63,089 bases of DNA from Flavobacteriaceae bacterium (GTDB lineage: Bacteria; Bacteroidota; Bacteroidia; Flavobacteriales; Flavobacteriaceae), in NCBI GenBank assembly GCA_031277535.1, contig JAITMD010000009.1, positions 1 to 63,089 on the forward strand, given 5' to 3'. Shown one piece after another: positions 44,425 through 53,969 of the stretch. The notes under the pieces were generated by a model. That model was given only the letters and a program-made list of their open reading frames with translations. It did not search any database and was not told the origin of the DNA. A program made the position numbers and the translations under genes. Position 1 is the stretch's first letter, and the number at the start of each line of letters is the position of its first letter.

Positions 44425-46347
44425 ATGATCTCTAATCGATTTAGAATAAATGAAATGCTTGTGATGTTCTACAGGCTGTTTTTAGCATTTGTATTTTATT
44501 TTTTAGCTAGAACATTCTTTTATTTTTACAATTCAGATTTATTGAATGTAGATTCTTTTGGTGAATATATGACTTTGGCTTATTACGGAACAACATTCGA
44601 TAGAATAGCCATTTACTATATGAGCTTACTGTTTATATTGATGTCTATTTTGCCTTTGTTTATCAATACAAAAAAGGGCTATCAAAAAGCAGTATTCTAT
44701 GCTTATATGATTCCTAATATAATTGCCTATTCAACTAATTTTATTGATTTTATATATTATCGTTTTATCTATGGCCGTACAACAGTAGCAGTGATGGATA
44801 GTTTGGAACATGAGCAAAATAAAGTGAAATTGTTTTCAAACTTTCTGATTAGTTATTGGCATGTGTTAGCTATATGTATATTATTGAATGTACTGTGGGT
44901 TTACCTTTATAAAAAAGTTGGCTTCCATACTTACCTAAAAGTAGAGCACAAGAAAAGTTATTGGATTTCAAGTGTAGTGATTTTTATTGTTGTTGGACTT
45001 GGTGTTTTGGCTGGAATACGCGGTGATTTGAACAAATCAACAAGACCATTAAACTTATTAGATGCAAGTAGATATGTAACTAAACCAGAACATGCTGATA
45101 TTGTATTGAATACTCCATTTGCTATATTGAGAACTTTGGGTAATAGCAGTTATAAAAAAGTTGACTTTATGGATGAGAAAACTTTAAAACAGTATGTTAG
45201 TTCTACTAAGGAATACCACAATAATCCAAGCACTACACCGAATATTGTATTGTTTATTACAGAGAGTTTTGCACGTGAATATATAGGGGCTTTTAATGAA
45301 GGTACTACTATACCAAATTACAAAAGTTATACACCTTTTATCGATTCGTTGTCACAACACAGTTTGATTTTTCCTAATGCATTTGCTAATGGTTATAAGT
45401 CAATACATGGTATGTCATCTGTGGTGGCGGGTATTCCATCTTTTAAAGAAGCATTTACTTCTTCACCTTATCCAAAACAAAATATAGAGTCGTTGGTGTC
45501 TACGTTAAAATCAAAAGGGTATGATACTTCTTTCTTCCATGGTGCACCGAATGGTTCAATGGGATTCTTAGGATTTGGAAATATTTTAGGATATGATCAT
45601 TATTATGGCAAGACAGAATATAATAATGACGATGATTTTGATGGAACTTGGGGAATTTGGGATGAACCATTCTTTCAATTTATGAGAAAAACATTGAATG
45701 AGAAAAAAGGACCTTTCTTTGCAACGTTGTTTACTGTTTCTTCTCATGAGCCATTTGTGGTACCTGAAAAATATAAAGGAAAGTTTCCAAAAGGAAATCA
45801 ACAAATCCATCAAACAATTGGATATACAGATTACGCATTTAAAAAATTCTTTGAAGAGAGTAGTAAGGAACCTTGGTTTAAGAATACCATTTTCATTATT
45901 ACTGCAGACCATACTAATCAAGTGGACTATGCTGAGTATGTAAAAATGGTCAATAGATCGGCTGTTCCAATTTTGATTTATACACCAGATGAAAGACTGA
46001 AAGGTGTAGATAAAAGATTGGCACAACAAATAGATATTTATCCTACAGTTTTAGATATGATAGGGTATGATAAACCTTTTAGAAGTTGGGGACGTAGTTT
46101 GGTTGGAGATTCTAAATCGACTCCTTTTACGATTAATTATGGAGGTAATGAATATACGTATCAAGAAGGTAACTATATCTGCCGTTTTAATGGAAAAGAG
46201 GTTACAGGGTTTTATGCTATTGACGACAAGGGATTGGAGCATAATTTAATTAAAAATAAGAATAAAGAAATGGAATTGTTGGAGATGAAGTGTAAAGCAT
46301 TTATTCAAGATTATTTTGAAAGAGTAATAGATAAAAAACTCCACTAA
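44425..46347 (+). CDS. LtaS-like membrane phosphotransferase (sulfatase fold)
   Basis: The protein is 640 residues from the ATG at 44425, as promoter and terminator positions require. Five hydrophobic segments occupy the first 200 residues, as in lipoteichoic-acid synthases. The extracytoplasmic sulfatase-type domain has LFITESFAREY, FANGYKSIHGMSS with the likely nucleophile Ser, FFHGAPNGS and ITADHTNQVD with the metal-binding Asp-His. Bacteroidetes lack lipoteichoic acid, so it probably transfers phosphoglycerol or phosphoethanolamine to a surface glycan or lipid. Single gene. Confidence 0.88.
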   Translation: MISNRFRINEMLVMFYRLFLAFVFYFLARTFFYFYNSDLLNVDSFGEYMTLAYYGTTFDRIAIYYMSLLFILMSILPLFINTKKGYQKAVFYAYMIPNIIAYSTNFIDFIYYRFIYGRTTVAVMDSLEHEQNKVKLFSNFLISYWHVLAICILLNVLWVYLYKKVGFHTYLKVEHKKSYWISSVVIFIVVGLGVLAGIRGDLNKSTRPLNLLDASRYVTKPEHADIVLNTPFAILRTLGNSSYKKVDFMDEKTLKQYVSSTKEYHNNPSTTPNIVLFITESFAREYIGAFNEGTTIPNYKSYTPFIDSLSQHSLIFPNAFANGYKSIHGMSSVVAGIPSFKEAFTSSPYPKQNIESLVSTLKSKGYDTSFFHGAPNGSMGFLGFGNILGYDHYYGKTEYNNDDDFDGTWGIWDEPFFQFMRKTLNEKKGPFFATLFTVSSHEPFVVPEKYKGKFPKGNQQIHQTIGYTDYAFKKFFEESSKEPWFKNTIFIITADHTNQVDYAEYVKMVNRSAVPILIYTPDERLKGVDKRLAQQIDIYPTVLDMIGYDKPFRSWGRSLVGDSKSTPFTINYGGNEYTYQEGNYICRFNGKEVTGFYAIDDKGLEHNLIKNKNKEMELLEMKCKAFIQDYFERVIDKKLH

Positions 46348-46461
46348 TATTAAGGGATTGGTAATAATTGAGAATTTTTATTAAATATATAAAGTTCTAA
46401 ATGATAGGTTGTTGTAAAAAATGAGTATATTTACTATAAAAAATTACAATACCCGAATTCA

Positions 46462-47259
46462 ATGGACGTAAAATTGTATAAACCAAAAAGCAAAGTCTTA
46501 GCAGAATATATTGTCGGATTTTGCTTTGTCAACAAGGGAGATGAAGTAAAAGAATACATTATCTATCCTAATAATTTTACGTCTGTATCTATTACCAGTA
46601 GGGCAGCAGTATATCTTCGAGATGGAGTTTTAGGAATTTCGTCTATAGAAGAAGGCCCTGTAACTGTTGCTTATATTTCGCAATATAATCAACCAATACA
46701 GTTGAAGTATTCGAGTTCTCCTGTTGACCAATTGGTTGTTTTTTTTAAGCCATATGGTGTAAATCATTTTATTTTAAATATTGATGATTATTTGCCTGAA
46801 GCATTTTCTACACAGTTTTGCCCGTTTGAAGATTTGGGACCTACATTGGAGTGTATATTAACGATACCACATCGACATGTGCAGTTGGAAGTTTTGGAAC
46901 TGTATTTACTATCCATTTTCTACAAGAGAGAAGAACCAGCATTTTATCGTATGTTGGAACAAGTCAATCAAGGAATGTCAAAAAAGGAAATAGCAGAGAA
47001 TAATAAGATTTCTACTGAGTTTATTGATATTTACTTCAAGGGGATGATAGGGAAAACAATTGATGAGTATAATGATATTCGAGATCACAGACAATTGTTG
47101 CATACTGATTTAGTAGAAACAGACTTTGAACTTTTGTTTTTTGACGATTTATTTGTGAAAGAAAGTGAATTGTTGAAACGGATAGAAGATCCTGAGTATA
47201 TTGATAAAATATTTTCTCATCTTGATTTTAATCCACAACGTATGTGGTTTGTATTGTAA
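46462..47259 (+). CDS. AraC-like regulator with degenerate DNA-binding domain
   Basis: A 265-residue protein. The first 115 residues look like the sensing domain of DUF6597 AraC-type regulators (YIVGFCFVNKG, VVFFKPYGVNHF). The C-terminal part has one clear AraC trace: KKEIAENNKISTEFIDIYF followed by GKTIDEYNDIRDHRQLL, similar to F-x3-G-x-tp-x-eY-x3-R. The second helix-turn-helix is hard to see; FELLFFDDLFVKESELL and DFNPQRMWFV are in its place. It may bind DNA weakly or regulate by other contacts. Single gene. Confidence 0.6.
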   Translation: MDVKLYKPKSKVLAEYIVGFCFVNKGDEVKEYIIYPNNFTSVSITSRAAVYLRDGVLGISSIEEGPVTVAYISQYNQPIQLKYSSSPVDQLVVFFKPYGVNHFILNIDDYLPEAFSTQFCPFEDLGPTLECILTIPHRHVQLEVLELYLLSIFYKREEPAFYRMLEQVNQGMSKKEIAENNKISTEFIDIYFKGMIGKTIDEYNDIRDHRQLLHTDLVETDFELLFFDDLFVKESELLKRIEDPEYIDKIFSHLDFNPQRMWFVL

Positions 47260-48190
47260 TTTGTCTTTCGTAGTTGTTTTTAAGGCGATTTAATCAACGA
47301 TGTTTATTTTGACAAGTAAATCATGCTTTTAAAGGAATAATTCTTTTAAAAGTAATTATAATATGATTTTTATCATGGCATTTTTATTAATAAGAATGTA
47401 TCCCCTTGCTATTTGTTTATAAATCGGGAGTTTCTACTTGTTAGAACTATAATTTATATACAGAGGCATTATTTCTTCTCTTTAGACGTTTTTGTCTAAT
47501 CTAATTTTCATTATTTAATTGTATTATCCAGTCAAAAGATGTTGTTCTAATTTTGGAATAGCCTATAGGTTAGTACCCTTTTTTCAATGATTTCGCACTT
47601 CTTTTCTGATCTGTTTTTGAAGAAATGATGTTTATTTAAACCCTTAGAGGATGAAGGTATAATAAAATTTTAATGACTAAAGAAATAAGACAATTTGGGA
47701 TTTATTAGAAGTTGTTAAAAGTCTGTTTTTCTTCTTTTTTACAAGAGTCTTTTTTTAACAAATTGTAGCTGTTATGGATATGTTTTTTTTGTAGATATTG
47801 ATTATTTGTTGACATTTTTAAGGTGAGTATTTAGAGTAGGAATCGCTGTTTTTTGTAGATTATTGTAAATCAAGAGACTAAAAATGACAGTGTGAGAAAA
47901 AAAATAGTGGTACTATTTACGTTTTGAGAGTTATTTAATAATTAGCTTAAAAGCGTTAATTTTTAACAATATGTTAGGGTGTTTTGGGATTCTCTGTGTG
48001 ATTGTTAAATTGTTGTATTTGCTTTATTTTTTAGTTAATATATTTAATTAATGATATTCTTTGCTTGTATATTTGATTTGTTAATAAATATTTTTAACTT
48101 TAAATCAATGAATACGGAAAGACTTAGTTTGTTGTTTTAAGCTTAGATATTCAGAAACGAGATTGTTAAGACTTTTAAATGTTAAAGATT
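47260..48190. other. Long intergenic region, about 930 bp, no gene found
   Basis: The largest gap in the window, very AT-rich, with many short T-runs. It has a near-palindromic hairpin at 47326-47352 (CTTTTAAAGGAAT with its complement, one G-T pair) that may end the AraC-like gene. No frame over about 40 codons, no tRNA or rRNA. A small RNA or decayed gene cannot be excluded. Confidence 0.5.
47326..47352 (+). terminator. Hairpin after the AraC-like gene
   Basis: 13-bp stem with a 1-base centre and one G-T pair. No long T-run directly follows, so it may be only an mRNA-stabilising hairpin. Confidence 0.4.
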
Positions 48191-48640
48191 ATGGAAAAGC
48201 ATTTTAAGAATTGGGTAGTTTTTGGTATGGTTTTATGTTTACCAATGTTGTTCACAAGTTGTGGGAATGAAGAGAACGACAAGAATAAAGAAATGATTGA
48301 ACAAAGAGATGTAGAAATTGTTTCTTCAAATATTGAAAAGAGTTGGATTGTGACTCATTTTCAATTTACAGATAAGTGCAATAGCTCAAATAAATTAAAA
48401 TATCAGGTATCATCTATACATTTAGACTTAAAGAGTGGAAAGTATAAAGCGATAGACCAATATTCTTTAGTAGAAGATGAAGGAAGTTGGAAAATGAATG
48501 GTAATGCTGTAGAATTAATTTCAGAGAAGGGAGAGTCTGTTTTGAGATTCAGAATTAATAAATTGTCAAGTAGAGAGATGGAGGCTGATGTTATTGAGCA
48601 TCAAGATTTATTGGGTGTTGAATTAATTGCAAAAAAATAG
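48191..48640 (+). CDS. Lipoprotein, lipocalin-like small domain
   Basis: 149 residues from the ATG at 48191. A lipoprotein signal with LPMLFTSCGNEEN gives the lipid-modified cysteine near residue 21. The mature part starts with about 25 polar residues, then SWIVTHFQF, LDLKSGKYKAI, GSWKMNGNAVELI and LRFRINKLSS: short strands of the kind seen in Bacteroidetes lipocalin-like lipoproteins. Two terminators follow. Function unknown. Confidence 0.7.
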   Translation: MEKHFKNWVVFGMVLCLPMLFTSCGNEENDKNKEMIEQRDVEIVSSNIEKSWIVTHFQFTDKCNSSNKLKYQVSSIHLDLKSGKYKAIDQYSLVEDEGSWKMNGNAVELISEKGESVLRFRINKLSSREMEADVIEHQDLLGVELIAKK

Positions 48641-48657
48641 TTGTGATTAATCGTTGT

Positions 48658-48698
48658 AAAACGTGTAAAGAATAAAGGGTGTTCTGTACACGTTTTTT
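48658..48698 (+). terminator. Terminator after the lipoprotein gene
   Basis: AAAACGTGTA and TACACGTTTT pair around 19 bases, followed by T-run. Confidence 0.7.
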
Positions 48699-48731
48699 AT
48701 TGTTTGTTTTTTTGTGGATGGTGAATATTTT

Positions 48732-48772
48732 AAGAGTTCTCTTTTATATTAGTATAAGAGAACTCTTTTTTG
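48732..48772 (+). terminator. Second terminator-like hairpin
   Basis: AAGAGTTCTCTT and its exact complement, extended by ATA/TAT beyond a small bulge, then T-run. It stands 34 bp after the first terminator. Confidence 0.75.
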
Positions 48773-48794
48773 TTTTATAATTGCGTAATATTCT

Positions 48795-48802
48795 TAATTT
48801 TG
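48795..48802 (+). promoter_or_regulatory. Promoter -7 box of the RDD gene
   Basis: TAATTTTG fits TAnnTTTG; TTTG at 48769-48772 lies 22 bp upstream. Leader about 13 nt to the ATG at 48821. Confidence 0.5.
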
Positions 48803-48820
48803 TACTCAAAAAAGTAGTTA

Positions 48821-49471
48821 ATGGAAAGAGAATATTTTATCGTAATTGCCGGAAAACAAGAAGGACCTTATTCGTTTGATGAACTTAAAAGATTTGCTAT
48901 TACTCCAAGTACAATGATTTGGTATAAAGAATTGCAAAATTGGACTGAAGCGAAATATTTGAGTGAATTTTCAAGTTTTTTTATGCAACAAGAGTTTGGA
49001 GCACCTTCATCTTTTTCGTCTCCATCTTTTACGCAACAAGTAACTATTCATTATTCTAATGATAACCAATATGTAACAGTAAATACACCTACTGAGCGTA
49101 TTCATTATCGTTATGCAGATTTTGGTGAACGCTTTTTAGCTCGATTAATAGATTCATTTATAGTGATTATCCCCTTTCTTTTTATTCCTTTTATTGCGAA
49201 TTGGTTGTATTGGGCTTTAATGCAAAGTAGTGCGAAGCAAGCTACAGTAGGACAAAGTGCTATGGGAATTAAAATTCTTGATTGTAATGCTGAAAAAGTA
49301 ACTTTTGGACAAGCAACAGGTCGTTTTTTTGCAACTATTCTATCAAGTATGACTTTGTTAATAGGATATTTTATGTTTTTTTGGACAGATAAAAAACAGA
49401 CACTTCACGATAATTTGGCTCAAACTATTGTTGTAAAAGAAATTAAAAGAGAACCTCTTAAAAGAACATAA
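48821..49471 (+). CDS. GYF_2 plus RDD membrane protein
   Basis: 216 residues. The first 50 are a GYF_2-like domain with YFIVIAGKQEGPYSFDELKR and WYKELQNWTEA. A linker rich in Ser, Phe and Thr follows. From residue 100 an RDD domain: ADFGERFLARLIDSFIVII with the Arg-Asp pattern, KQATVGQSAMGIKI, and GRFFATILSS plus WTDKKQTLHDNLAQTIVV, with about three membrane segments. Such proteins often sit beside transport or secretion genes, but here it is isolated. Function unknown. Confidence 0.85.
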   Translation: MEREYFIVIAGKQEGPYSFDELKRFAITPSTMIWYKELQNWTEAKYLSEFSSFFMQQEFGAPSSFSSPSFTQQVTIHYSNDNQYVTVNTPTERIHYRYADFGERFLARLIDSFIVIIPFLFIPFIANWLYWALMQSSAKQATVGQSAMGIKILDCNAEKVTFGQATGRFFATILSSMTLLIGYFMFFWTDKKQTLHDNLAQTIVVKEIKREPLKRT

Positions 49472-49721
49472 GCTAATTATACTTGTGTTGTGTATTTAAA
49501 AGAGTTGATTAAGATTATTTTTTAGGAATAAAATAATAGTGTGAAAATTCTTTTGGCAAGTTTATTGTGGTAGTTATTGGTGTTTTATAACGGAAAGTTA
49601 TTCTTAGATGATTGATTTTGTTTGAAATAGGAAATCTAATTTAATCGTAAAGTAAGATTGTTAATTTACTATGTTATATTGTGCCAAATCAATACATTTA
49701 TTTCGAATTTGAAAATATAAA

Positions 49722-51137
49722 ATGAAACAAAATATTTTCGTTGTATTTCTACTATTAAGTAATATTTGTACTACTTATAGTCAAGATACACATTACGACC
49801 AAGTCGTTACTAATTTTGTAAAAGCTTATAAGAGTAATTCTTATGAAGGTTTTTACAATACATTTTCTCCTAAGTTGAAGAAAGAATTACCCTTAGAGCA
49901 AACAACTGCTTTTTATGGAGATATGAAAACAAAATTTGGAGAAATAACTTCTATAAATTATTATGGTAAAGAGGAAGACAATTCCGAATTATACAAGGTT
50001 AATTTCAGTAAAGGAGTAGAGGTACTTTTTAATTTTACTTTAAATTCAAATAAGCAATTAGTTGGTTTTAGAGTTATGGATGTACCACACGCAGAAAATC
50101 CTGTTGATGAAAGTTTTATGAATGTTTCTTATGCGGATTTAGTTTATTCTACAGCACTTGAATTACCAAATAAAGGGGAGTTTGCTATAGCCTTAATTGA
50201 TGAAAATACAGTTGACTATATTGGGTTGAAAAAGAATGGTAGTGCTGTTCAAATAATTGATAATAAGCAGACTATTTTTTCATTAGGTAATTTTAATACT
50301 GTTTTTACAGCTACTTTGTTGGCAAAAGCAATTAATGAAAAGAGGGTAGGGATGACTGACTATGTAAATCCATATTATGATTTTCAATTTAAGGATACTA
50401 TACAATTGAGTTTTTCAGCTTTAGCAAACCATTCTACTTTTTTACCTGTATTACCAGATTATAAACAGGCAGGAAAAGAAGAAAGTGAAGTAGATGAGTT
50501 TTATTTTAAGTATTCATCAGAAGATTTAAAAGAGTATTTGAAGAACCATTTAAAGATCGACTCGCTTAATTTAGATAGACGTCAACGATTTTCTTATGTA
50601 GGCTATGCTCTTTTAGGAGATGCCTTGTCTCGTGTATATGCTAAAGATTTTACAACTTTGATGATGGAGAAAGTTTTTGTGCCTTATCAGTTGAAAAATA
50701 CTTCATTAGTTCAAATACCTAAGAAGAAAGCTATTATTGGTATTGATATGTATGAGGGGGAGATAGAGGCGGTAGATTTTAATTTGTTGCGTAGTGCTAC
50801 AGGTGGTTTCTCGACTTTAGAAGATTTAGTGAAATTTGTACAAGCACATTTTAATACTAAAGATAAGGATTTGACTTTATTGTTAAAACCTAATCTAATG
50901 GTTGGACCGTCATTTTGGGCAAGTTTGGGTTGGAAAATTAGTGAGCCTACAAATGATGATAAAGAAATTTATTTCTCAAAGGCTATTGATGTGGGATACT
51001 GTAATTATGTAGGTTTTTCTCCTAAAAGGAAAAAGGGAATAGTGGTGTTGACAAATAGTTCAACTACTGCAACAATGGATGCAATAGATGATTTAACTTA
51101 TAAATTGATTCATAAGTTATTGAATGAAGAGAATTAA
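49722..51137 (+). CDS. Exported DUF3887 plus serine-hydrolase-like protein, catalytic residues lost
   Basis: 471 residues with a signal peptide ending near TTYSQ. Residues 25-120 resemble DUF3887 (VVTNFVKAYKSNSYEGFYN). Residues 140-470 follow the beta-lactamase/PBP-like fold, but the motifs are changed. The S-x-x-K block reads FSLGNFNTVFTATLLA, so Ser is Asn190 and Lys is Thr193. The Y-x-N block reads RFSYVGYALLG, with Phe290 and Tyr292. The late H-x-G is VGYCNYVGF. Flanking residues are kept, so the fold stands but catalysis is unlikely. Single gene. Confidence 0.8.
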   Translation: MKQNIFVVFLLLSNICTTYSQDTHYDQVVTNFVKAYKSNSYEGFYNTFSPKLKKELPLEQTTAFYGDMKTKFGEITSINYYGKEEDNSELYKVNFSKGVEVLFNFTLNSNKQLVGFRVMDVPHAENPVDESFMNVSYADLVYSTALELPNKGEFAIALIDENTVDYIGLKKNGSAVQIIDNKQTIFSLGNFNTVFTATLLAKAINEKRVGMTDYVNPYYDFQFKDTIQLSFSALANHSTFLPVLPDYKQAGKEESEVDEFYFKYSSEDLKEYLKNHLKIDSLNLDRRQRFSYVGYALLGDALSRVYAKDFTTLMMEKVFVPYQLKNTSLVQIPKKKAIIGIDMYEGEIEAVDFNLLRSATGGFSTLEDLVKFVQAHFNTKDKDLTLLLKPNLMVGPSFWASLGWKISEPTNDDKEIYFSKAIDVGYCNYVGFSPKRKKGIVVLTNSSTTATMDAIDDLTYKLIHKLLNEEN

Positions 51138-51155
51138 TTAATGGAACTAAAAAAG

Positions 51156-51185
51156 AAAGGCTATAGAAAATACTCTATAGCCTTT
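51156..51185. terminator. Bidirectional terminator
   Basis: AAAGGCTATAGA and its complement around 6 bases, with T-run on the plus strand. Shared by convergent genes. Confidence 0.85.
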
Positions 51186-51207
51186 TTACAATATATAAGA
51201 TAAGATA

Positions 51208-52077
51208 CTATTGACTTAATTTATCTAAAGTGTAGATAATTAATTGATCTACTGCAGCGTATGGGTCTTCTGAAAAAGTACCATTTGCTCTATTTGCAAT
51301 TATAGTATTTAAAGACACAGCATGATGTCCAAGTAATTTACATAATCCATAGATGGCAGAAGTTTCCATTTCAAAGTTTGTAATTCTATAATCTTCAAAC
51401 TTGAAATTGTCAATTTTGTGATTTAATTCAGGATCTTGAATAGCAAGTCTTAAAACACGTCCTTGTGGACCATAAAAACCACCAGCAGTACCTGTAATAC
51501 CTTTGTATACTTGATTACTATCTAATTTAGCTTCTAATTCAGGGCTATTAGCAATGAAATATGGACGTCCTTTTCTTAAATCCCAATTCGTATGCTTTAT
51601 GAATGCGTCTTCCATTGGTACATTCGTAATGTGATCCATTACGTAAGAACGCATCATATTGTCTAACCCTAATCCATACTGAGATAAAACAAAACTATTA
51701 ACAGGAATATCTGCTTGTAAAGAACCAGAAGTTCCAATACGAACAATATTAACAGAGGTTAATTCTTTTTTTATTTCTCTTGTTTCAAGGTCAATATTGA
51801 AAAGAGCATCAATTTCGTTAATAGCAATATCTATATTATCAGGGCCAATACCTGTAGAAATTACTGATATTCTTTTCCCTTTATATGTACCTGTATGCGT
51901 TTTGAATTCTCTTTTTTGAGTTTCAAATTCGATAGTATCAAAATGTTTAGAGATTCTATCTACGCGGTATTGGTCACCAACGAAGATAATATCTTTAGCA
52001 ATGTTTTCTGGTCTTAGGTTTAAGTGATAAATACTCCCATCAGGATTTAATATCAGCTCAGAAGATTTAATTTTCAT
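51208..52077 (-). CDS. Nucleoside phosphorylase, uridine-phosphorylase type
   Basis: A 289-residue NP-1 family enzyme that splits a nucleoside with phosphate. IFVGDQYRVDRISKHF is the N-terminal phosphate-binding part, VISTGIGPDNIDIAIN the beta-strand with Gly loop, VRIGTSGSLQADIPVN the phosphate/ribose segment, and FEMETSAIYGLCKLLGHHA the ribose-binding ME motif. Best match is uridine phosphorylase; substrate not proven. It lies 18 bp after the SUI1 gene. Confidence 0.88.
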   Translation of the reverse strand: MKIKSSELILNPDGSIYHLNLRPENIAKDIIFVGDQYRVDRISKHFDTIEFETQKREFKTHTGTYKGKRISVISTGIGPDNIDIAINEIDALFNIDLETREIKKELTSVNIVRIGTSGSLQADIPVNSFVLSQYGLGLDNMMRSYVMDHITNVPMEDAFIKHTNWDLRKGRPYFIANSPELEAKLDSNQVYKGITGTAGGFYGPQGRVLRLAIQDPELNHKIDNFKFEDYRITNFEMETSAIYGLCKLLGHHAVSLNTIIANRANGTFSEDPYAAVDQLIIYTLDKLSQ

Positions 52078-52095
52078 GATTTTATATTTATTTTA

Positions 52096-52443
52096 TTAGC
52101 TACCAACTCGTTTTACTTTATAGTTTTCTTTACTTAAGTAATCCATGATTTTATCTCTAAAATTACCTTGGATAATTATTTCTCCATCTTTAGCACTACC
52201 GCCAACACCGCAGAGTGTTTTTAATTTTTTAGCAAGATCTTTTAAGTCTTCTTCACTACCTATAAATCCTTTGATAATAGTAGCTATTTTGCCTCCTCTA
52301 TTTTTTTTATCAAGATGGGCTTCAAGCCTTTGTTGATTTGGAGAAAGTGTTTCAATGTTTTCTTCTGTATCAAATTCAAAATCTTTATTTGTAGAGAATA
52401 CAAATCCTCCTAAATCGTCTAAACTGTTAATTTTTTTACTCAT
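52096..52443 (-). CDS. SUI1/YciH-type translation initiation factor-like protein
   Basis: 115 residues, with the SUI1 fold in the last 75: KNRGGKIATIIKGFIGS, LKDLAKKLKTLCGVGGSAK and IIQGNFRDKIMDYL. It is related to eIF1 and E. coli YciH, which influences start-codon fidelity. The first 35 residues are acidic. First gene of a two-gene unit with the nucleoside phosphorylase. Confidence 0.9.
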   Translation of the reverse strand: MSKKINSLDDLGGFVFSTNKDFEFDTEENIETLSPNQQRLEAHLDKKNRGGKIATIIKGFIGSEEDLKDLAKKLKTLCGVGGSAKDGEIIIQGNFRDKIMDYLSKENYKVKRVGS

Positions 52444-52636
52444 GTAAGAAATATTATACTAAAATAATTACTCTCAAATATACGAATTATGTAAAACTAT
52501 TGAAAGAATAAAAGGCTATTAATTGTGTGGTAAAAGTAGTAAAATAGTAGTTTCTGTACTATGTTGTATGATAACTACTAATCTTAGTTTTTGATTCTAT
52601 GTAAAACTTTTAATTCTGAGTTAAGTTGTGTGTTTT

Positions 52637-52679
52637 AAAAAATCAAAGGAGAGTACAAAATACTCTCCTTTGATTTTTT
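52637..52679 (-). terminator. Terminator, 19-bp perfect stem
   Basis: AAAAAATCAAAGGAGAGTA and its exact complement around CAAAA. It ends the oxygenase gene 20 bp past its stop and could act on both strands. Confidence 0.92.
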
Positions 52680-52698
52680 TATTAAAAATAGAATGTTC

Positions 52699-53646
52699 TT
52701 ATTTGATAAGTCCTAATTCTACTAATCTTTGATGTAGGAAATCTCCTGCAGTAATATCATCATAAAGTTTTGGATTGTTTTCGTCAATACAATTTTCTAA
52801 ACAATTTAATGACATACTACTAATAGGATGCATAAAAAATGGAATAGAATAACGAGAGGTATTCCAAAGTTCACGAGGAGGATTAACTACTTGATGAATA
52901 GTAGACTTTAGTCTATTATTTGAATGTCTTGACAACATATCGCCAACATTAATTACTAATTCGTCATCAGCAGCAATAGCATCTATCCATTCACCCTCAT
53001 GATTTTGAACTTGTAATCCACGTCCTTGTGCTCCCATTAATAAAGTGATTAAATTAATATCACCATGTGCAGCAGCTCTAACTGCATTGGAAGGTTCTGT
53101 TAAAATAGGGGGATAGTGAATTGGACGTAGGATACTGTTTCCATTTTTGATGAACTTATCAAAATACAATTCATCTAAACCTAAGTACAAAGCTAATGCA
53201 CGTAATACATAGATACCTGTTTTTTCAAGCATTTGGTAAGTTTCTTTACCGACTGTATTAAAATTTGGTAGTTCTACTACTTCAACATTAGCAGGATAAG
53301 ATTTTTCTAATTCTGGATCGTTGTCAACGTATTGACCAAAGTGCCAAAATTCTTTTAAATCTCCTTCTTTTCTTCCTTTCGCATGTTCTTTTCCAAAAGA
53401 AACATAACCACGTTGTCCCCCAATACCAGGAACCTCATATTTTTCTTTTGTTTCAACAGGAAGGTTAAAGAAATTACGAACTTCTTTGTAAAGATCATCT
53501 ACTAATTGATCTTCTAAAAAATGTCCTTTTAATGCTACAAAACCGATTGTTTCGTAGGCTTGGCCGATTTCATTTACAAACTTTTGTTTACGTACCGGGT
53601 CATCCGATAGGAAATCACGTAAGTCAACACTAGGAATGTTTTGCAT
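52699..53646 (-). CDS. Fe(II)/2-oxoglutarate-type oxygenase, isopenicillin N synthase family
   Basis: 315 residues. Metal ligands are in AAHGDINLITLL (His-x-Asp near residue 188) and KSTIHQVVNPP (His near 245), with the co-substrate arginine in SRYSIPFF. The N-terminal DIOX_N part contains GFVALKGH. Members oxidise amino acids, hormones or secondary metabolites; many Bacteroidetes have one such gene of unknown substrate. Strong promoter of its own. Confidence 0.88.
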   Translation of the reverse strand: MQNIPSVDLRDFLSDDPVRKQKFVNEIGQAYETIGFVALKGHFLEDQLVDDLYKEVRNFFNLPVETKEKYEVPGIGGQRGYVSFGKEHAKGRKEGDLKEFWHFGQYVDNDPELEKSYPANVEVVELPNFNTVGKETYQMLEKTGIYVLRALALYLGLDELYFDKFIKNGNSILRPIHYPPILTEPSNAVRAAAHGDINLITLLMGAQGRGLQVQNHEGEWIDAIAADDELVINVGDMLSRHSNNRLKSTIHQVVNPPRELWNTSRYSIPFFMHPISSMSLNCLENCIDENNPKLYDDITAGDFLHQRLVELGLIK

Positions 53647-53969
53647 TGTTCTAATTGCTTACTGAAATTAAGTACACAAATGTATACTTTTTTCTACTAT
53701 TACAAAGTAGTTATCTCATTTTTTCACCTAAGCATATTGTTTTAACAAATTTATAGAAACGTTGAGGATATATAGTTTATTTGCTCTTGGATTTGCTTTA
53801 GTTGACTTTAAATAATTGCAGACTTCTATATTGTATTGTTTTTATAGTAAATGGTTATTTTGTGATGCATGTCTTGTGTTTTTAGTTTTATAATATATTT
53901 TTCACTTAACAATATGAATAGTATTATATTTTTTTTAAATTAGAGGAATTAACGCTAAAAATATATTTT
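53647..53969. other. Divergent intergenic region
   Basis: 323 bp with the canonical promoter of the oxygenase gene at 53677-53706. Nothing else clear. Confidence 0.5.
53677..53706 (-). promoter_or_regulatory. Canonical promoter of the oxygenase gene
   Basis: On the minus strand TTTG (53706-53703), 18 bp, then TACATTTG (53684-53677). Leader about 24 nt. Confidence 0.75.

Noticed and set aside
45586..46029. Minus-strand 147-codon frame in the LtaS-like gene
   Set aside because: Antisense shadow of a clear sulfatase-type domain.
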